DNA from: Candidatus Poribacteria bacterium
GTDB lineage: Bacteria; Poribacteria; WGA-4E; WGA-3G
Assembly (NCBI GenBank): GCA_028824685.1
Contig: JAPPCZ010000098.1
Location: 1 to 44,421, forward strand
Length of the DNA stretch: 44,421 bases
Reading direction: 5' to 3'
Numbering within the stretch: position 1 is the stretch's first letter; each line of letters starts with the position of its first letter. The position numbers were made by a program, and so were the translations under genes. Of this stretch, positions 34,679 through 43,544 are shown piece after piece. A model generated the notes under the pieces. It was not told where the DNA came from, did no database searches, and was given only the letters and a program-made list of their open reading frames with translations.

Positions 34679-37600
34679 TTATCCCTTATTCAGAACTTCA
34701 TCCAGATTGAGGATTAGGTTTGCAATCATCGTCCATGTGGCGACTTCGACTGCATCCAATTTTTCATCAGGTTTCGATTCGCCGACAGCGACGAGTTCTT
34801 TGGCTGCTTCTGGATCCGCTTTCAATTCTTCGGAATGCACCTGCAACGTTTCAAGCAACAGCGAGGCTTCCGCTGGTTTCGGTTCTCGGGCAGTTGCCAT
34901 CTCAAAGATGTAAGCGATCCGTTCCTCTGATGTTTGCCCCCCCTCTTTAATCGTGCGTTCTGCGAAAACACGTGCCGCTTCAACGAACTGTGGATCGTTC
35001 ATCAACATTAACGCCTGCATCGGCGTGTTCGTGCGTTCCCGGCGAATTGTGCATGCCTCGCGTGACGGCGCATCCAATATGTTCATCTGCGGTGGTGGAG
35101 CGGTTCGCTTCCAGAACGTATAGAGACTGCGGCGATACACCTTATCAGCACCGCTATCTTTCCTAAAGGTATCAGTATTAGAACCGGTAAACCCGACTGC
35201 TTTCCAGAGTCCACCTGGTTGAGGTGGTTTGACACTCGGTCCACCGATACGTTTATACAATAACCCGCTAACAGCTAAGGCGTTATCCCGCACAATTTCA
35301 GCATCAAATCGATATCTTGGTGCGCGAGAGAACAAAACGTTATCGGCATCACGTTCCAATTTTTCAGGCGTAACTTGTGCACTCTGTCGGTATGTTGCTG
35401 AAGTGAGCATCAATTTCTGCATTGCTTGCACGTCCCAGCCAGATGCCACAAATTCGGTTGCAAGCCAATCGAGAAGTTCGGGATGCGTGGGCGGTGTGCC
35501 TTGCGTGCCAAAGTCTTCTGACGTCCTCACAATACCAGCTCCGAAGATATTTTGCCAGAAACGGTTAATCGTAACACGCGCCGTAAGTGGATGTTTGCGG
35601 GAAAGCAACCACTTTGCCAGTGAAAGTCTATTCGGCGGTGAACCCTTTATCATTGCTGGAAGTGCTGCCGGTGTCTGTGGATAGACCTGTTCACCACGAT
35701 GCTCATACGCACCGCGCTCCAACACATAAGCGCCGCGTGGTTCGGATCGTTCCTGCATTACCAGCGTCGTAGTCAGCGAATTGTTGAGCGAATTCCGCTT
35801 GTTCTGTGTATCCGAGAGGTCTGCATAGAGTTTTTTCAACTCCTCATCGGTTGAGACGTTTCGACGGTAGTATTCCCGAATTTGCGTCTGTTGATCTCCA
35901 TTGCGCTTACCTCTTTCAACCGCAATCGTGTCAACGATGTTGGCTGTTACCATCGGCGTATCGGACTCCATACGGAAGAAGAAACCTGATGGACCAGAAT
36001 AGTTGACAACCTTTAACAGCAGTGCATTATTACCGGGGTTAAACTGGATTTGGACTTTCTCGGTATCTGGTGCAGCATCGCGCTGGATATTGCTGGCAAG
36101 TACCTCTGTCTGATTTACCCAAACTTTCAAAGCATCGTTGCTACTGAGGTAAAGCGTTGCCTTCTGTTTGGTTTCGGAAGTGATGTTCCGATAGAGGTAT
36201 GTCGCGCTGTTCTCTCCAACGATATCGTTATGCACCTGATTGTCCTGCCAGTGTGTCTGCTCTTTCCACGTCAATTCTTGCGAACCGAGAGTGAATTTAT
36301 CCTTTGTATTGACAGGTTTGGTTTCCGGCTCATAAACATTATAGAACGCTATGTTACCGTGTTCTGCGGTAAACGGACCGGCTGAATGCCAATTCCCAAT
36401 AGATACTTTGGAGCCGATAGGGTAGATCGTCGGTGCATCTGTGACAGCAAGTCTGAACCGACCAAGGTGGTGCTTGCTATTCTCAGATTCATGCTTAATG
36501 CGAATCCTGAGCAGTCCACCTTCTGTGCCAAATGGATTTGCAACGAGGAAGATCGCCTGCCGACTGTTGCCACGATTGTTATTGCTTTCCAATCCCCAAC
36601 CGGTTTCAGACTTATCGTCAATGGCATTGACAATGGCATAATCACCACCTCCCTGCTCCTTGTCTGCCCATGCTTTTACGATAGGAACGGATGTCCAAGG
36701 GTCTTTGGGTTCGGCGGGTTCTGCTGCATCTTCAGTTGTTTCTTCAGCGCGTTGCGCCGCATCGGTTTCTGTTGATGCATCTTCAGCGGGTTCATCGGTT
36801 TCTGTTGCAGCATCTTCGGCTGGTTTATCTTTCGCTTCTTCAGCAGTTTTCTCAATGGCTTGTGCCTCATCAGTTTCAGGTGCCGCTTCCTCAGGTGCCG
36901 CATCTTCAGCGGGTTCTTCATCGGTTACTGCTGCATCTTCAGCGGGTTGCGCTCCATCAGTGGCCGCGGCTTCTTCAGCTGCTTTCCGTGCTTCTTCAGC
37001 TGCTTTTGCCTCTTCAGCAGCCTTAGCATCTGCTGCTGCTTTTGCCTCTGCGGCAGCTTTAGCTTCTTCTGTTGCCTTCTGTGCTGCTTCCTTAGCAGCA
37101 TTAAGCTCTTGCTCAGCATTTGCCGGAGGAACGATGTCAACAGAAAATCCTGTCAAAACTACATTGCTATTGTCACTGCGTCCGATACCACTTCCCGGCA
37201 AGGATTTGTCCGGAAGCCCTTCCAGTCGGATAGCACTCCATTTACCAGCAGGTAGTTTTGCGATAACTTCATACACTTCATTGTCAGGATTTATACCACT
37301 TGCCAAAACGGAGTTATCGTCACGCGTTTCAAGTATTGCCCCACCTTGTGAAAGGACGGCATCTGGCTTGATAAGTGTCCACCGCGGCATCCTGTTTTCC
37401 CATGCAGTTTGGGCAGCATCAACCTGTGGCAGTGGTCCTTTGCTCAGTGCGTCTAAGTCTTTGATCTCACTATCATATTTTGCAAGATCTGCCTTCTGTT
37501 CTGGTGTTGGCAACTTCACCACAGGGGGAGAATCCTTGCGGTTACCGTCCATTGCATTTTCCGTGATATTGTTGAAATAGGCGTAAAGTTGATAGTATTC

Positions 37601-38665
37601 CTTCTGTGAAATTGGGTCATATTTATGGTCGTGGCACTGTGCACAACCGGCAGTTAATCCCATCCAGACGGTGGCAGTCGTATTCGCTCTGTCAACGGCA
37701 TATCGGACGTAATATTCTTCAGCAATTGAACCGCCTTCGCTCGTCGTGACGTGGCACCGATTGAAACCAGTGGCTACCTGTTGATCAACGGTCGGCTCAG
37801 GTAAAAGATCACCCGCCAACTGCTCAATCGTAAACTGGTCGAAAGGCATTTTATTATTGAACGCCTTAATAACCCAATCCCTATAGGGCCACATCTCGCG
37901 ATAGTTATCTAAATGTAGTCCGTGCGTATCACCATAACGTGCCACATCTAACCAGAAGCGTGCCATGTGTTCGCCGTATTCAGGCTTTGCCATGAAGGTA
38001 TCAATCAATTTTGGATATGCATCGGGTGAATCGTCCGCGAGGAATTGATATATTTCTTCACGGGTTGGCGGTAAGCCGGTAAGGTCAAAACTTAAGCGGC
38101 GGATGAGTGTGCGCCTATCCGTTTCTTTGGCAGGTTGTAGTCCCTCTTTTTCAAGGCGTGCCAAGATAAACGCATCAATTGGATTTCGCGCCCAATCTTT
38201 GTTTTTGACAGCCGGTAACGTTGGACGAATAGGCGTGGTAAATGCCCAATGTTCTTCCCATTGTGCGCCTTCGCTTATCCATTGCTTGATGGTTTCTATT
38301 TGATCTGGTGTTAACGTTTTATTGAAATCCGCTGGTGGCATTTGACGACTGTCGTCATCAGAGGTGATACGGAGGTAGAGTTCGCTCTCTTCTGGTTCTT
38401 TAGGAACGAGAATCGGGTACCCACTCGGTTCAGAAAACGCGCCTTCCTTTGTATCAAGTCGTAGGTTTGCCTGTCGAGTCTTTTCGTCTGGTCCGTGGCA
38501 GGCGAAACAGTTGTCCGATAAGATGGGACGGATATCTTGACTATAGTTAACAGTTGTTTGTGGGGTTTCGTGGTTATCTGCATAAGCAATCGGTAGTCCT
38601 AACATTGCGACACACAAACATACTAACATGGCAGTTAGTGGAATGGAACTTTTAGCACTTTTCAC
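34679..38665 (-). CDS. PSCyt1-DUF1549-DUF1553 planctomycete-type protein
   Basis: This 1328-residue exported protein carries a signal peptide (to about AYADN). A planctomycete-type cytochrome C domain has the heme motif CFACH at residues 53-57, and DUF1549 (about 155-365) contains a second CxxCH (CAQCHDHKYDP, near 340). A carbohydrate-binding-like middle part follows, then DUF1553 (about 1040-1290; LAKWLLSRKHPLTARVTINRFWQNIFG...GTPPTHPELLDWLA). Such proteins pair with DUF1501 partners and are suspected of redox-linked polysaccharide breakdown. Unusual here is an Ala/Glu/Asp-rich insert at about residues 515-656. The start codon is GTG with GGGAG upstream. It leads a six-gene minus-strand run with LRR and DUF1501 genes. 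Confidence 0.9.
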   Translation of the reverse strand: MKSAKSSIPLTAMLVCLCVAMLGLPIAYADNHETPQTTVNYSQDIRPILSDNCFACHGPDEKTRQANLRLDTKEGAFSEPSGYPILVPKEPEESELYLRITSDDDSRQMPPADFNKTLTPDQIETIKQWISEGAQWEEHWAFTTPIRPTLPAVKNKDWARNPIDAFILARLEKEGLQPAKETDRRTLIRRLSFDLTGLPPTREEIYQFLADDSPDAYPKLIDTFMAKPEYGEHMARFWLDVARYGDTHGLHLDNYREMWPYRDWVIKAFNNKMPFDQFTIEQLAGDLLPEPTVDQQVATGFNRCHVTTSEGGSIAEEYYVRYAVDRANTTATVWMGLTAGCAQCHDHKYDPISQKEYYQLYAYFNNITENAMDGNRKDSPPVVKLPTPEQKADLAKYDSEIKDLDALSKGPLPQVDAAQTAWENRMPRWTLIKPDAVLSQGGAILETRDDNSVLASGINPDNEVYEVIAKLPAGKWSAIRLEGLPDKSLPGSGIGRSDNSNVVLTGFSVDIVPPANAEQELNAAKEAAQKATEEAKAAAEAKAAADAKAAEEAKAAEEARKAAEEAAATDGAQPAEDAAVTDEEPAEDAAPEEAAPETDEAQAIEKTAEEAKDKPAEDAATETDEPAEDASTETDAAQRAEETTEDAAEPAEPKDPWTSVPIVKAWADKEQGGGDYAIVNAIDDKSETGWGLESNNNRGNSRQAIFLVANPFGTEGGLLRIRIKHESENSKHHLGRFRLAVTDAPTIYPIGSKVSIGNWHSAGPFTAEHGNIAFYNVYEPETKPVNTKDKFTLGSQELTWKEQTHWQDNQVHNDIVGENSATYLYRNITSETKQKATLYLSSNDALKVWVNQTEVLASNIQRDAAPDTEKVQIQFNPGNNALLLKVVNYSGPSGFFFRMESDTPMVTANIVDTIAVERGKRNGDQQTQIREYYRRNVSTDEELKKLYADLSDTQNKRNSLNNSLTTTLVMQERSEPRGAYVLERGAYEHRGEQVYPQTPAALPAMIKGSPPNRLSLAKWLLSRKHPLTARVTINRFWQNIFGAGIVRTSEDFGTQGTPPTHPELLDWLATEFVASGWDVQAMQKLMLTSATYRQSAQVTPEKLERDADNVLFSRAPRYRFDAEIVRDNALAVSGLLYKRIGGPSVKPPQPGGLWKAVGFTGSNTDTFRKDSGADKVYRRSLYTFWKRTAPPPQMNILDAPSREACTIRRERTNTPMQALMLMNDPQFVEAARVFAERTIKEGGQTSEERIAYIFEMATAREPKPAEASLLLETLQVHSEELKADPEAAKELVAVGESKPDEKLDAVEVATWTMIANLILNLDEVLNKG

Positions 38666-38824
38666 TGGAATTCACTCCCTTTTTTAATATGGTTTGCAAT
38701 CTGAAGTCGGTTATAAAAAATACAATTCTGACGCTTAGATGGTTTTCTTGCTAAGTATTTATTAAATGTTTTCATTAAGAACCACTTAGTTTACGAATAC
38801 GATTGGAGTCTTGAAAAAACGGAT

Positions 38825-39916
38825 TTACTTATCTTCCCACCCGATCTCATCAAGAGTTTGTGCGGTTACGGCCTGTTCAAAAAGTGTATCAAGGCGGGAA
38901 AGGCTACGCATCGCAGAAACTTTGGTGATAAGCGTTTCCGGAACAGGATCAAAGCGGAGATGAAGCAGTTTTAGGAGGGATTCCCGCTTTGCCCGGATTT
39001 CTCCGCGCTTTTCTCCGCGCTTTTCTCCGCGCTTTTCTCCGCTTTCTTCCCCTTGTTGAATTAGGTATTCAGCCATTGTTTGTGCCATTGTTTCTCCCTC
39101 CTCTCTACGGGATGGTTCTTTCATTTGCTGGTGAATTAGCGTTTGCAATTCTTCATGTTCTTTAGGTGGGCGGCGATGCAATATCAATAGATACAGGTAG
39201 AAAATGGAGCGTCGCCACTGTCCTATTTTCTCAGCATCAAGTGTGTCAATATGCGTTACCGCTTCCATCAACGCAGTGCGTATATCTTCCTTAGTCGCGT
39301 GTTCTTTTTGTAACACGGTTAGCAACCATCCGAACGGATGATCTGTTCTCGTTAACTCGGCTGCATCCGTGTGCTTCACACTCAGAAACAACGTATCAAA
39401 TTTTGGGATAAACCCGGAGAGTATATCGGGCAAATTCATCAAGCTGCTAAGTGATAGCGGCGTGTGCCATGTCTGTTCCCCGGTGTAAAACACAATCGGA
39501 ATAATCGGACGTAACTGCCACACACTTTTCGGGATGTTGTTTGACTCTAACTCGCGGCGTTGGAAATCCCATATCTGCATCATATAGAACAGCACGCGAA
39601 ACCCCATCATTGGGTCGACCGTGGATTGATGTTCTATTAGGATATAGATCAGCAGTTCATCTGTTGTAGATTCTCCACGAAACGGCACCCGATACACAAG
39701 GTCAGACTCCTGTTCCCGCAGGTTGTCCGGTATGAAACTCCTATTGATATGTAGGAGTCTACTAAAATCAAGTCTCTCTACAAGGTGCGCCGCTACAATT
39801 TCCAACAACCCCTGCACGTTATCGCTATCCTCAAGCAGCCATCTCGTACTACGGTCATGGAAATGTTCTATCGGAAAATCAAAAGATGTAAGTGCCTCTA
39901 TCTCTCTGTCAGTCAT
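38825..39916 (-). CDS. Rpn/YhgA-family PD-(D/E)xK nuclease-like protein
   Basis: The 363-residue protein resembles the Rpn/YhgA-like putative transposase/nuclease family. It has the motif DLVYRVPFRGESTTDELLIYILIEHQST with the Asp and the Glu-His-Gln that replace E-x-K in this group, and the RVLFYMMQIWDF, LRPIIPIVFYTGEQTW and PHTPLSL-like segments. Rpn proteins nick DNA and promote RecA-independent recombination. The C-terminus has a charged repeat, GEKRGEKRGEKRGE, encoded by 12-base direct repeats (39001-39045). I use the ATG at 39916; the longer frame starts at a TTG with no ribosome site. A promoter lies about 60 bases upstream. It is divergent from an HsdR-like nuclease gene. Confidence 0.85.
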   Translation of the reverse strand: MTDREIEALTSFDFPIEHFHDRSTRWLLEDSDNVQGLLEIVAAHLVERLDFSRLLHINRSFIPDNLREQESDLVYRVPFRGESTTDELLIYILIEHQSTVDPMMGFRVLFYMMQIWDFQRRELESNNIPKSVWQLRPIIPIVFYTGEQTWHTPLSLSSLMNLPDILSGFIPKFDTLFLSVKHTDAAELTRTDHPFGWLLTVLQKEHATKEDIRTALMEAVTHIDTLDAEKIGQWRRSIFYLYLLILHRRPPKEHEELQTLIHQQMKEPSRREEGETMAQTMAEYLIQQGEESGEKRGEKRGEKRGEIRAKRESLLKLLHLRFDPVPETLITKVSAMRSLSRLDTLFEQAVTAQTLDEIGWEDK

Positions 39917-39974
39917 TACAGAATTTATGTTATGTAACGTTACAGCAATCAAAAAGTTTAAAAATGATTATGCC

Positions 39975-40004
39975 ATTTTAAGACGTAAAAGGTTTTATTG
40001 TCAA
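39975..40004 (-). promoter_or_regulatory. Promoter of the Rpn-family gene
   Basis: On the minus strand: TTGACA (40004-39999), 18 bases, TAAAAT (39980-39975). The -35 is perfect and the -10 matches five of six. Transcription would start near 39968, about 50 bases before the ATG. A GTAACGTTAC palindrome lies in the leader and might be an operator. Confidence 0.6.
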
Positions 40005-40033
40005 TACTTTTTTGATTTGGAATGTAGTTTTTG

Positions 40034-40062
40034 TTGAGGATGTAACGAAAATCTGATATAAT
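40034..40062 (+). promoter_or_regulatory. Extended -10 promoter of the HsdR-N-like gene
   Basis: TTGAGG (40034-40039), 17 bases, TGATATAAT (40054-40062): a perfect -10 with the extended TG. Transcription would start near 40069, about 50 bases before the ATG at 40120. It is back to back with the Rpn promoter. Confidence 0.65.
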
Positions 40063-40119
40063 CTAAGTCAAGGTTTGTCAAAAAATGGCAAGTAGACAGA
40101 TTTGTTGAGGTCCACCAAA

Positions 40120-40728
40120 ATGGCATTTAGTGATTTCAAAGCAATCCCTGAAGTTCAAGAAAGATTTGGAATACGTCATGTAGAAAATGACTTTATTGAG
40201 ACTAAAAACAGTGCGGGTCCTTCAGAACAATTTCTACAAGAATTTGATTTTAACCGCGAATATATTGATGTTCTCACCTCCGAAGGCGCGCGGTGCGAAA
40301 CTATTATCTTTCCTGTTTTACGTGAAGTCTACAAAGGGTATGCTGAGGACTACGCGCTCTGGATAAAAAAGCCGATCACTTATGATGACCTTCTAAGCGG
40401 CACACCAGATTATTTTATTTCAACACGGTCTGAGTTAGGTAAACTCGTAGTCGGCACGCCCTTGATTATGCTGGTTGAGGCAAAGAAGAACGATTTTGAG
40501 ATAGGTTGGGGACAATGTTTAGCAGAGTTAGTCGCCGCGCAAAAGATAAACGAAGGTACAGAACATCCTGTGTACGGTATTGTCAGTGATGGGACGTTCT
40601 GGCAAATTGGACACCTTGTGGGTGAAACCTTTACCCAAAATCGAACGAGTTTTAGCGTGGATGATTTGCCTGTTCTCTTTGGTGCTATTGATTCTGTTTT
40701 CAAATCAGCAAAAAATTCCATCCCGTAA
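40120..40728 (+). CDS. PD-(D/E)xK nuclease-fold protein (HsdR N-terminal-like)
   Basis: The 202-residue protein carries a restriction-endonuclease-like core: DYFISTRSELGKLVVGTPLIMLVEAKK (Asp ... Glu-Ala-Lys-Lys), followed by the Gln-containing helix GQCLAELVAAQ. This is the arrangement seen in the N-terminal nuclease domain of type I restriction subunits and many stand-alone homologues. No helicase or methylase is fused to it. Alone it could be a nuclease, a degenerate relative, or a nucleic-acid-binding protein. The start at 40120 is set by GAGGT eight bases upstream; a TTG 18 bases earlier is less likely. It converges with the methyltransferase gene that ends 29 bases downstream. Confidence 0.72.
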   Translation: MAFSDFKAIPEVQERFGIRHVENDFIETKNSAGPSEQFLQEFDFNREYIDVLTSEGARCETIIFPVLREVYKGYAEDYALWIKKPITYDDLLSGTPDYFISTRSELGKLVVGTPLIMLVEAKKNDFEIGWGQCLAELVAAQKINEGTEHPVYGIVSDGTFWQIGHLVGETFTQNRTSFSVDDLPVLFGAIDSVFKSAKNSIP

Positions 40729-40757
40729 GCACTTTTACCGATTTGTGTAAAGTCTAC

Positions 40758-41600
40758 TTATTCTGTTGCAACCTTCTCAAAAATGATAACATGCTGCCAC
40801 GGCAAACCATCAAGCGTTTCAATCCAAGACAGCGGATGCGGTGTCGCCTCCTTAATCACCTGCAATTCGCTCATCTTGTGCAGACGCTTAATTGGCACAT
40901 TGTCATCTTCCAAACGATATTCTATAAAAGCCACCCTACCACCGACTTTAAGGGCACGACAAATATTGTGCATCATCTCATACGGATGCGAAAACTCATG
41001 GTAGACATCTACCATAATAGCGAGGTCAACCGAATTCGGTGGCAGTTTCGGGTTGGTAATCGTGCCTAATACGCCTTTGATATTGGTAATACCTTCCTCC
41101 GCCATCTTTTTAGCCAGGATGTCAAGCATTTCCTGTTGAATTTCAACGCCGTAGATGGTTCCTGTTTTGCCAACTATAGGTGAGATACGTCGAGCAATGT
41201 AACCTGTACCGACTCCAATATCCGCAACAACATCGCCCTTTTTTAATTTCAACATTTCAAGAAGTTTATTTGGCATCTCTTCGCGTTCGCGTTCAGGGCG
41301 TTCTAACCATCCGGCAGCGAGGTGTCCCATGACTTGCGATATTTCGCGCCCCATATAGATTTTGCCGATACCATCTCGGCTTGGGATGCGTTTTTCATAT
41401 TGTGTGCTTGCGGGACGTGCCATGTCTTTTTCTGAATGCGAATCGCCTTTTGGCGAAGTTGTTGGATAGATTAGCAGAAAGAGTATGCTCACAAAGATAG
41501 CACCAATCTTTGTGAGTTTTCGGGGTTGAAAACCCCTCCTACCAGAAATATATCGGGGTTGAAAACCCTTCCTACAAACGCGTTGGAATTTTGTAATCAT
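40758..41600 (-). CDS. Membrane-anchored SAM-dependent methyltransferase
   Basis: The 280-residue protein has a basic N-terminus, one hydrophobic segment (about 32-47, KIGAIFVSILFLLIYPTT) acting as a signal or anchor, and a class I methyltransferase domain. Motif I is DIGVGTGYIARR with Asp127, Gly129, Gly131 and Gly133; YGVEIQQEML, VDLAIMVDVYHEF and GGRVAFIEYR follow. The target is unknown. The ATG is firm: GGAAGGTGG precedes it and lies inside the end of the upstream oxidoreductase gene, so the two are translationally coupled. Residues 8-28 (CRKGFQPRYISGRRGFQPRK) are encoded by two copies of a dispersed palindromic repeat. Confidence 0.85.
   Translation of the reverse strand: MITKFQRVCRKGFQPRYISGRRGFQPRKLTKIGAIFVSILFLLIYPTTSPKGDSHSEKDMARPASTQYEKRIPSRDGIGKIYMGREISQVMGHLAAGWLERPEREREEMPNKLLEMLKLKKGDVVADIGVGTGYIARRISPIVGKTGTIYGVEIQQEMLDILAKKMAEEGITNIKGVLGTITNPKLPPNSVDLAIMVDVYHEFSHPYEMMHNICRALKVGGRVAFIEYRLEDDNVPIKRLHKMSELQVIKEATPHPLSWIETLDGLPWQHVIIFEKVATE
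41520..41543. repeat. Dispersed palindromic repeat inside a coding region (copy 1)
   Basis: TCGGGGTTGAAAACCCCTCC then TACC: a stem GGGGTT/AACCCC. It is translated on the minus strand as part of the methyltransferase N-terminus (GRRGFQPRK). The family is the same as at 2601-2623 and 13032-13055. Confidence 0.7.
41553..41577. repeat. Dispersed palindromic repeat inside a coding region (copy 2)
   Basis: A second copy, 33 bases from the first and in the same orientation, reads TCGGGGTTGAAAACCCTTCC then TACAA. It is translated as CRKGFQPRY. The 33-base period keeps both copies in the same reading frame. Confidence 0.7.
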
Positions 41601-41603
41601 AGT

Positions 41604-42647
41604 TTACCACCTTCCGAGATAGAGCTCTCGGTTTTCCATCGGCATCGGCACACGAACGCCTTTCTGTCGTTGCGAGTCGACGATGGCGAAGACCATTTCG
41701 GTGCTACGATGTGCGAGTTGAATGTTGCCTTGTGTTTCAGTATCAGTGTCTATCGCTTCAACGATGTCCTCAATGCATCCCACGGTACCACTTTTCCGTT
41801 CAAAAGGTGGGAATTGTGCGTCTAAAATTTCATTAAACTGCCCCTGCCGTTTGCGGAGTTGAAAACCGAGACCGTTGTTGAGGGAACGGACTGTGCCTTC
41901 ACTGCAATTCACTTCAAATTCGTAAGCGGTGCCGGGGATGCTGATGCCGTTAATGCCGTTCTGAAAACGGATGAATCCCATCACAATTCCTGGATCTGAA
42001 TCGGTGCGGTTATCTTCAAAATCAGCATCATCAACAGCGACGTTGCCTTGCACGTATTCTATCGGGGAATCGCTTGCTAAAAAGAGTATTAGGTCGGCAG
42101 CGTGCGTGTAACCCCATAAGGCAGAACCACCCGTATAAGAGATGATAGAACGTCGTTCACCTAATTCGCCGCTCTCAAGGATTTCACGCATCTTGAGGTA
42201 GCCGGGTGTAAAACGTCTCTGTGTGCCGAGATTGAATTTGATGTTGTATTTCTCGCACACCTCAAGCATAGCGTCCGCTTCTTCCATAGAAGCACAGAGC
42301 GGTTTATCACAATAGATGCCTTTGACACCGTTTTCTGCGGCAAATTTTGTGATGTCAGCATGGTTGCCTGGACGCGTGGCGATGCTGATAATATCCGGTT
42401 TCTCTTGTACTATCATCTCTTGATAGTCGAGATAGTACTTTGGGATGTCCCATTTGTCGCAGACATATTTTGCTTTTTCTTCAACTACATCTGCGCCGGC
42501 AACAATTGTTGTTCGCTCAAAAGCGGTGTAACCAGCAGCATGTGAATATGGCAGCGCACCGTGTGGTGTGCTTCGCACCTCTTCATCAATGGTGCCGCCC
42601 ATCCGTCCGCAGCCGACAATACAGACACGGTATTGTGTGGTTTCCAT
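41604..42647 (-). CDS. Gfo/Idh/MocA-family oxidoreductase
   Basis: A 347-residue NAD(P)-dependent enzyme: dinucleotide loop VGCGRMGGTI (residues 11-20) and YCDKPL with Asp114-Lys115-Pro116 in place of the common Glu-Lys-Pro. GTQRRFTPGYLKMREIL and GYTHAADLILFL (with the conserved His) complete the substrate domain. The substrate is not known. GGAGGA lies upstream of the ATG. It follows the second dioxygenase-like gene after 45 bases, and its last codons contain the ribosome site of the methyltransferase gene. An operon with two dioxygenases and a methyltransferase suggests tailoring of a small molecule (inference). Confidence 0.88.
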   Translation of the reverse strand: METTQYRVCIVGCGRMGGTIDEEVRSTPHGALPYSHAAGYTAFERTTIVAGADVVEEKAKYVCDKWDIPKYYLDYQEMIVQEKPDIISIATRPGNHADITKFAAENGVKGIYCDKPLCASMEEADAMLEVCEKYNIKFNLGTQRRFTPGYLKMREILESGELGERRSIISYTGGSALWGYTHAADLILFLASDSPIEYVQGNVAVDDADFEDNRTDSDPGIVMGFIRFQNGINGISIPGTAYEFEVNCSEGTVRSLNNGLGFQLRKRQGQFNEILDAQFPPFERKSGTVGCIEDIVEAIDTDTETQGNIQLAHRSTEMVFAIVDSQRQKGVRVPMPMENRELYLGRW

Positions 42648-42692
42648 CGGAGTTCCTCCATCAAGTTTCGTCTTGAAAATTAAAGATTTCTG

Positions 42693-43532
42693 TTAATCGG
42701 TTAATTGAACAACATCCTGTTTAACAACTTCCTTTATATGTCCATAAGATGCGGTTTGTGTTAGTTCCTGTACCTCTGGTGACAAGCGGTTGACGATTGC
42801 CTCTGGCAGTCCTGACCTGCCTTCATATTGTGGACGATACCGAAGAATAAGGAATCGCCTATCCCGGTCTTTTGGTCTCCACTGCAAAACACCGTGTGTC
42901 AAAAGTTCAGAGATAACAACAAAGTCGCCTGCTTTCGGTGTAATATTGGTAAAAACGTCGTCTGGTTCTGGATCAATGCCATCTGGTCCAGGTGTCAGCA
43001 GGTCTTCAGGTCGTTCAAATTGACTCTTATGCGAACCCGGGATGACAATGAGTCCGCCATCACCAGGGTGGACATCTGTCAAGTAAAAAAACGCCACGAA
43101 ATCGTTGCAGTAGATTTGCTGATTTTTAACTTCATATCGGGTGAGCCAGTGGCGCCCCTCGCGTGCGCAATGCAGCCCCGCAGGATTTGTTCCCATCGGT
43201 TGCCTGTCGGGATTGTGCTGTTCCAGTGTGAGCGTCCCTGTAACAAACCTTGGCATATCAAAGGTGAACTCTTTGACGAGGGGCCAGATAGCGGGATGTA
43301 CCGTCATCGCTTCAAGCGAGCGGTCAAATGCAAATCCGTGTTCATATCTACCGCCTTTGCCGGGTTCTAACTCACGCGGGCGCGTCGTAAATCCTTCAGG
43401 TCGTTCATCAAGCGGCATGTGGATATAACTGTCAACAGCCTCTTGTGCCGCTTTCAGTGCGTCCCCCGTAACAGCGTTTTTAATATGTAGATAACCTGTG
43501 ACATCAAATAGATAGCGTTGTTCTGGTGTCAT
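42693..43532 (-). CDS. PhyH-like Fe(II)/2-oxoglutarate dioxygenase, HxA variant (copy 2)
   Basis: A 279-residue member of the phytanoyl-CoA dioxygenase family: YLFDVTGYLHIKNAV at the start, FFYLTDVHPGDGGLIVIPGSHKS in the middle, ELLTHGVL with His213, and DRRFLILRYRP with the Arg that would bind 2-oxoglutarate. At the first metal-ligand position it reads LHCARE (His121-Cys122-Ala123), so the Asp or Glu of the usual His-x-Asp/Glu is Ala. In halogenases such as SyrB2 the same change makes room for chloride. Glu125 might substitute instead. It is the second of two tandem paralogues, 12 bases after the first. Its reaction is unknown. Confidence 0.85.
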   Translation of the reverse strand: MTPEQRYLFDVTGYLHIKNAVTGDALKAAQEAVDSYIHMPLDERPEGFTTRPRELEPGKGGRYEHGFAFDRSLEAMTVHPAIWPLVKEFTFDMPRFVTGTLTLEQHNPDRQPMGTNPAGLHCAREGRHWLTRYEVKNQQIYCNDFVAFFYLTDVHPGDGGLIVIPGSHKSQFERPEDLLTPGPDGIDPEPDDVFTNITPKAGDFVVISELLTHGVLQWRPKDRDRRFLILRYRPQYEGRSGLPEAIVNRLSPEVQELTQTASYGHIKEVVKQDVVQLTD

Positions 43533-43544
43533 TCTCCGTTCCCT

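Noticed and set aside
36660..37580. A 306-codon plus-strand reading frame rich in Ser and Ala
   Set aside because: It is the antisense of the Ala/Glu-rich insert in the large PSCyt1/DUF1549/DUF1553 gene; low-complexity coding sequence leaves the other strand open.
40057..40082. A second leftward promoter (TTGACA...TATCAG) over the HsdR-like gene's promoter
   Set aside because: The -10 is weak and a better leftward promoter lies at 39975-40004.
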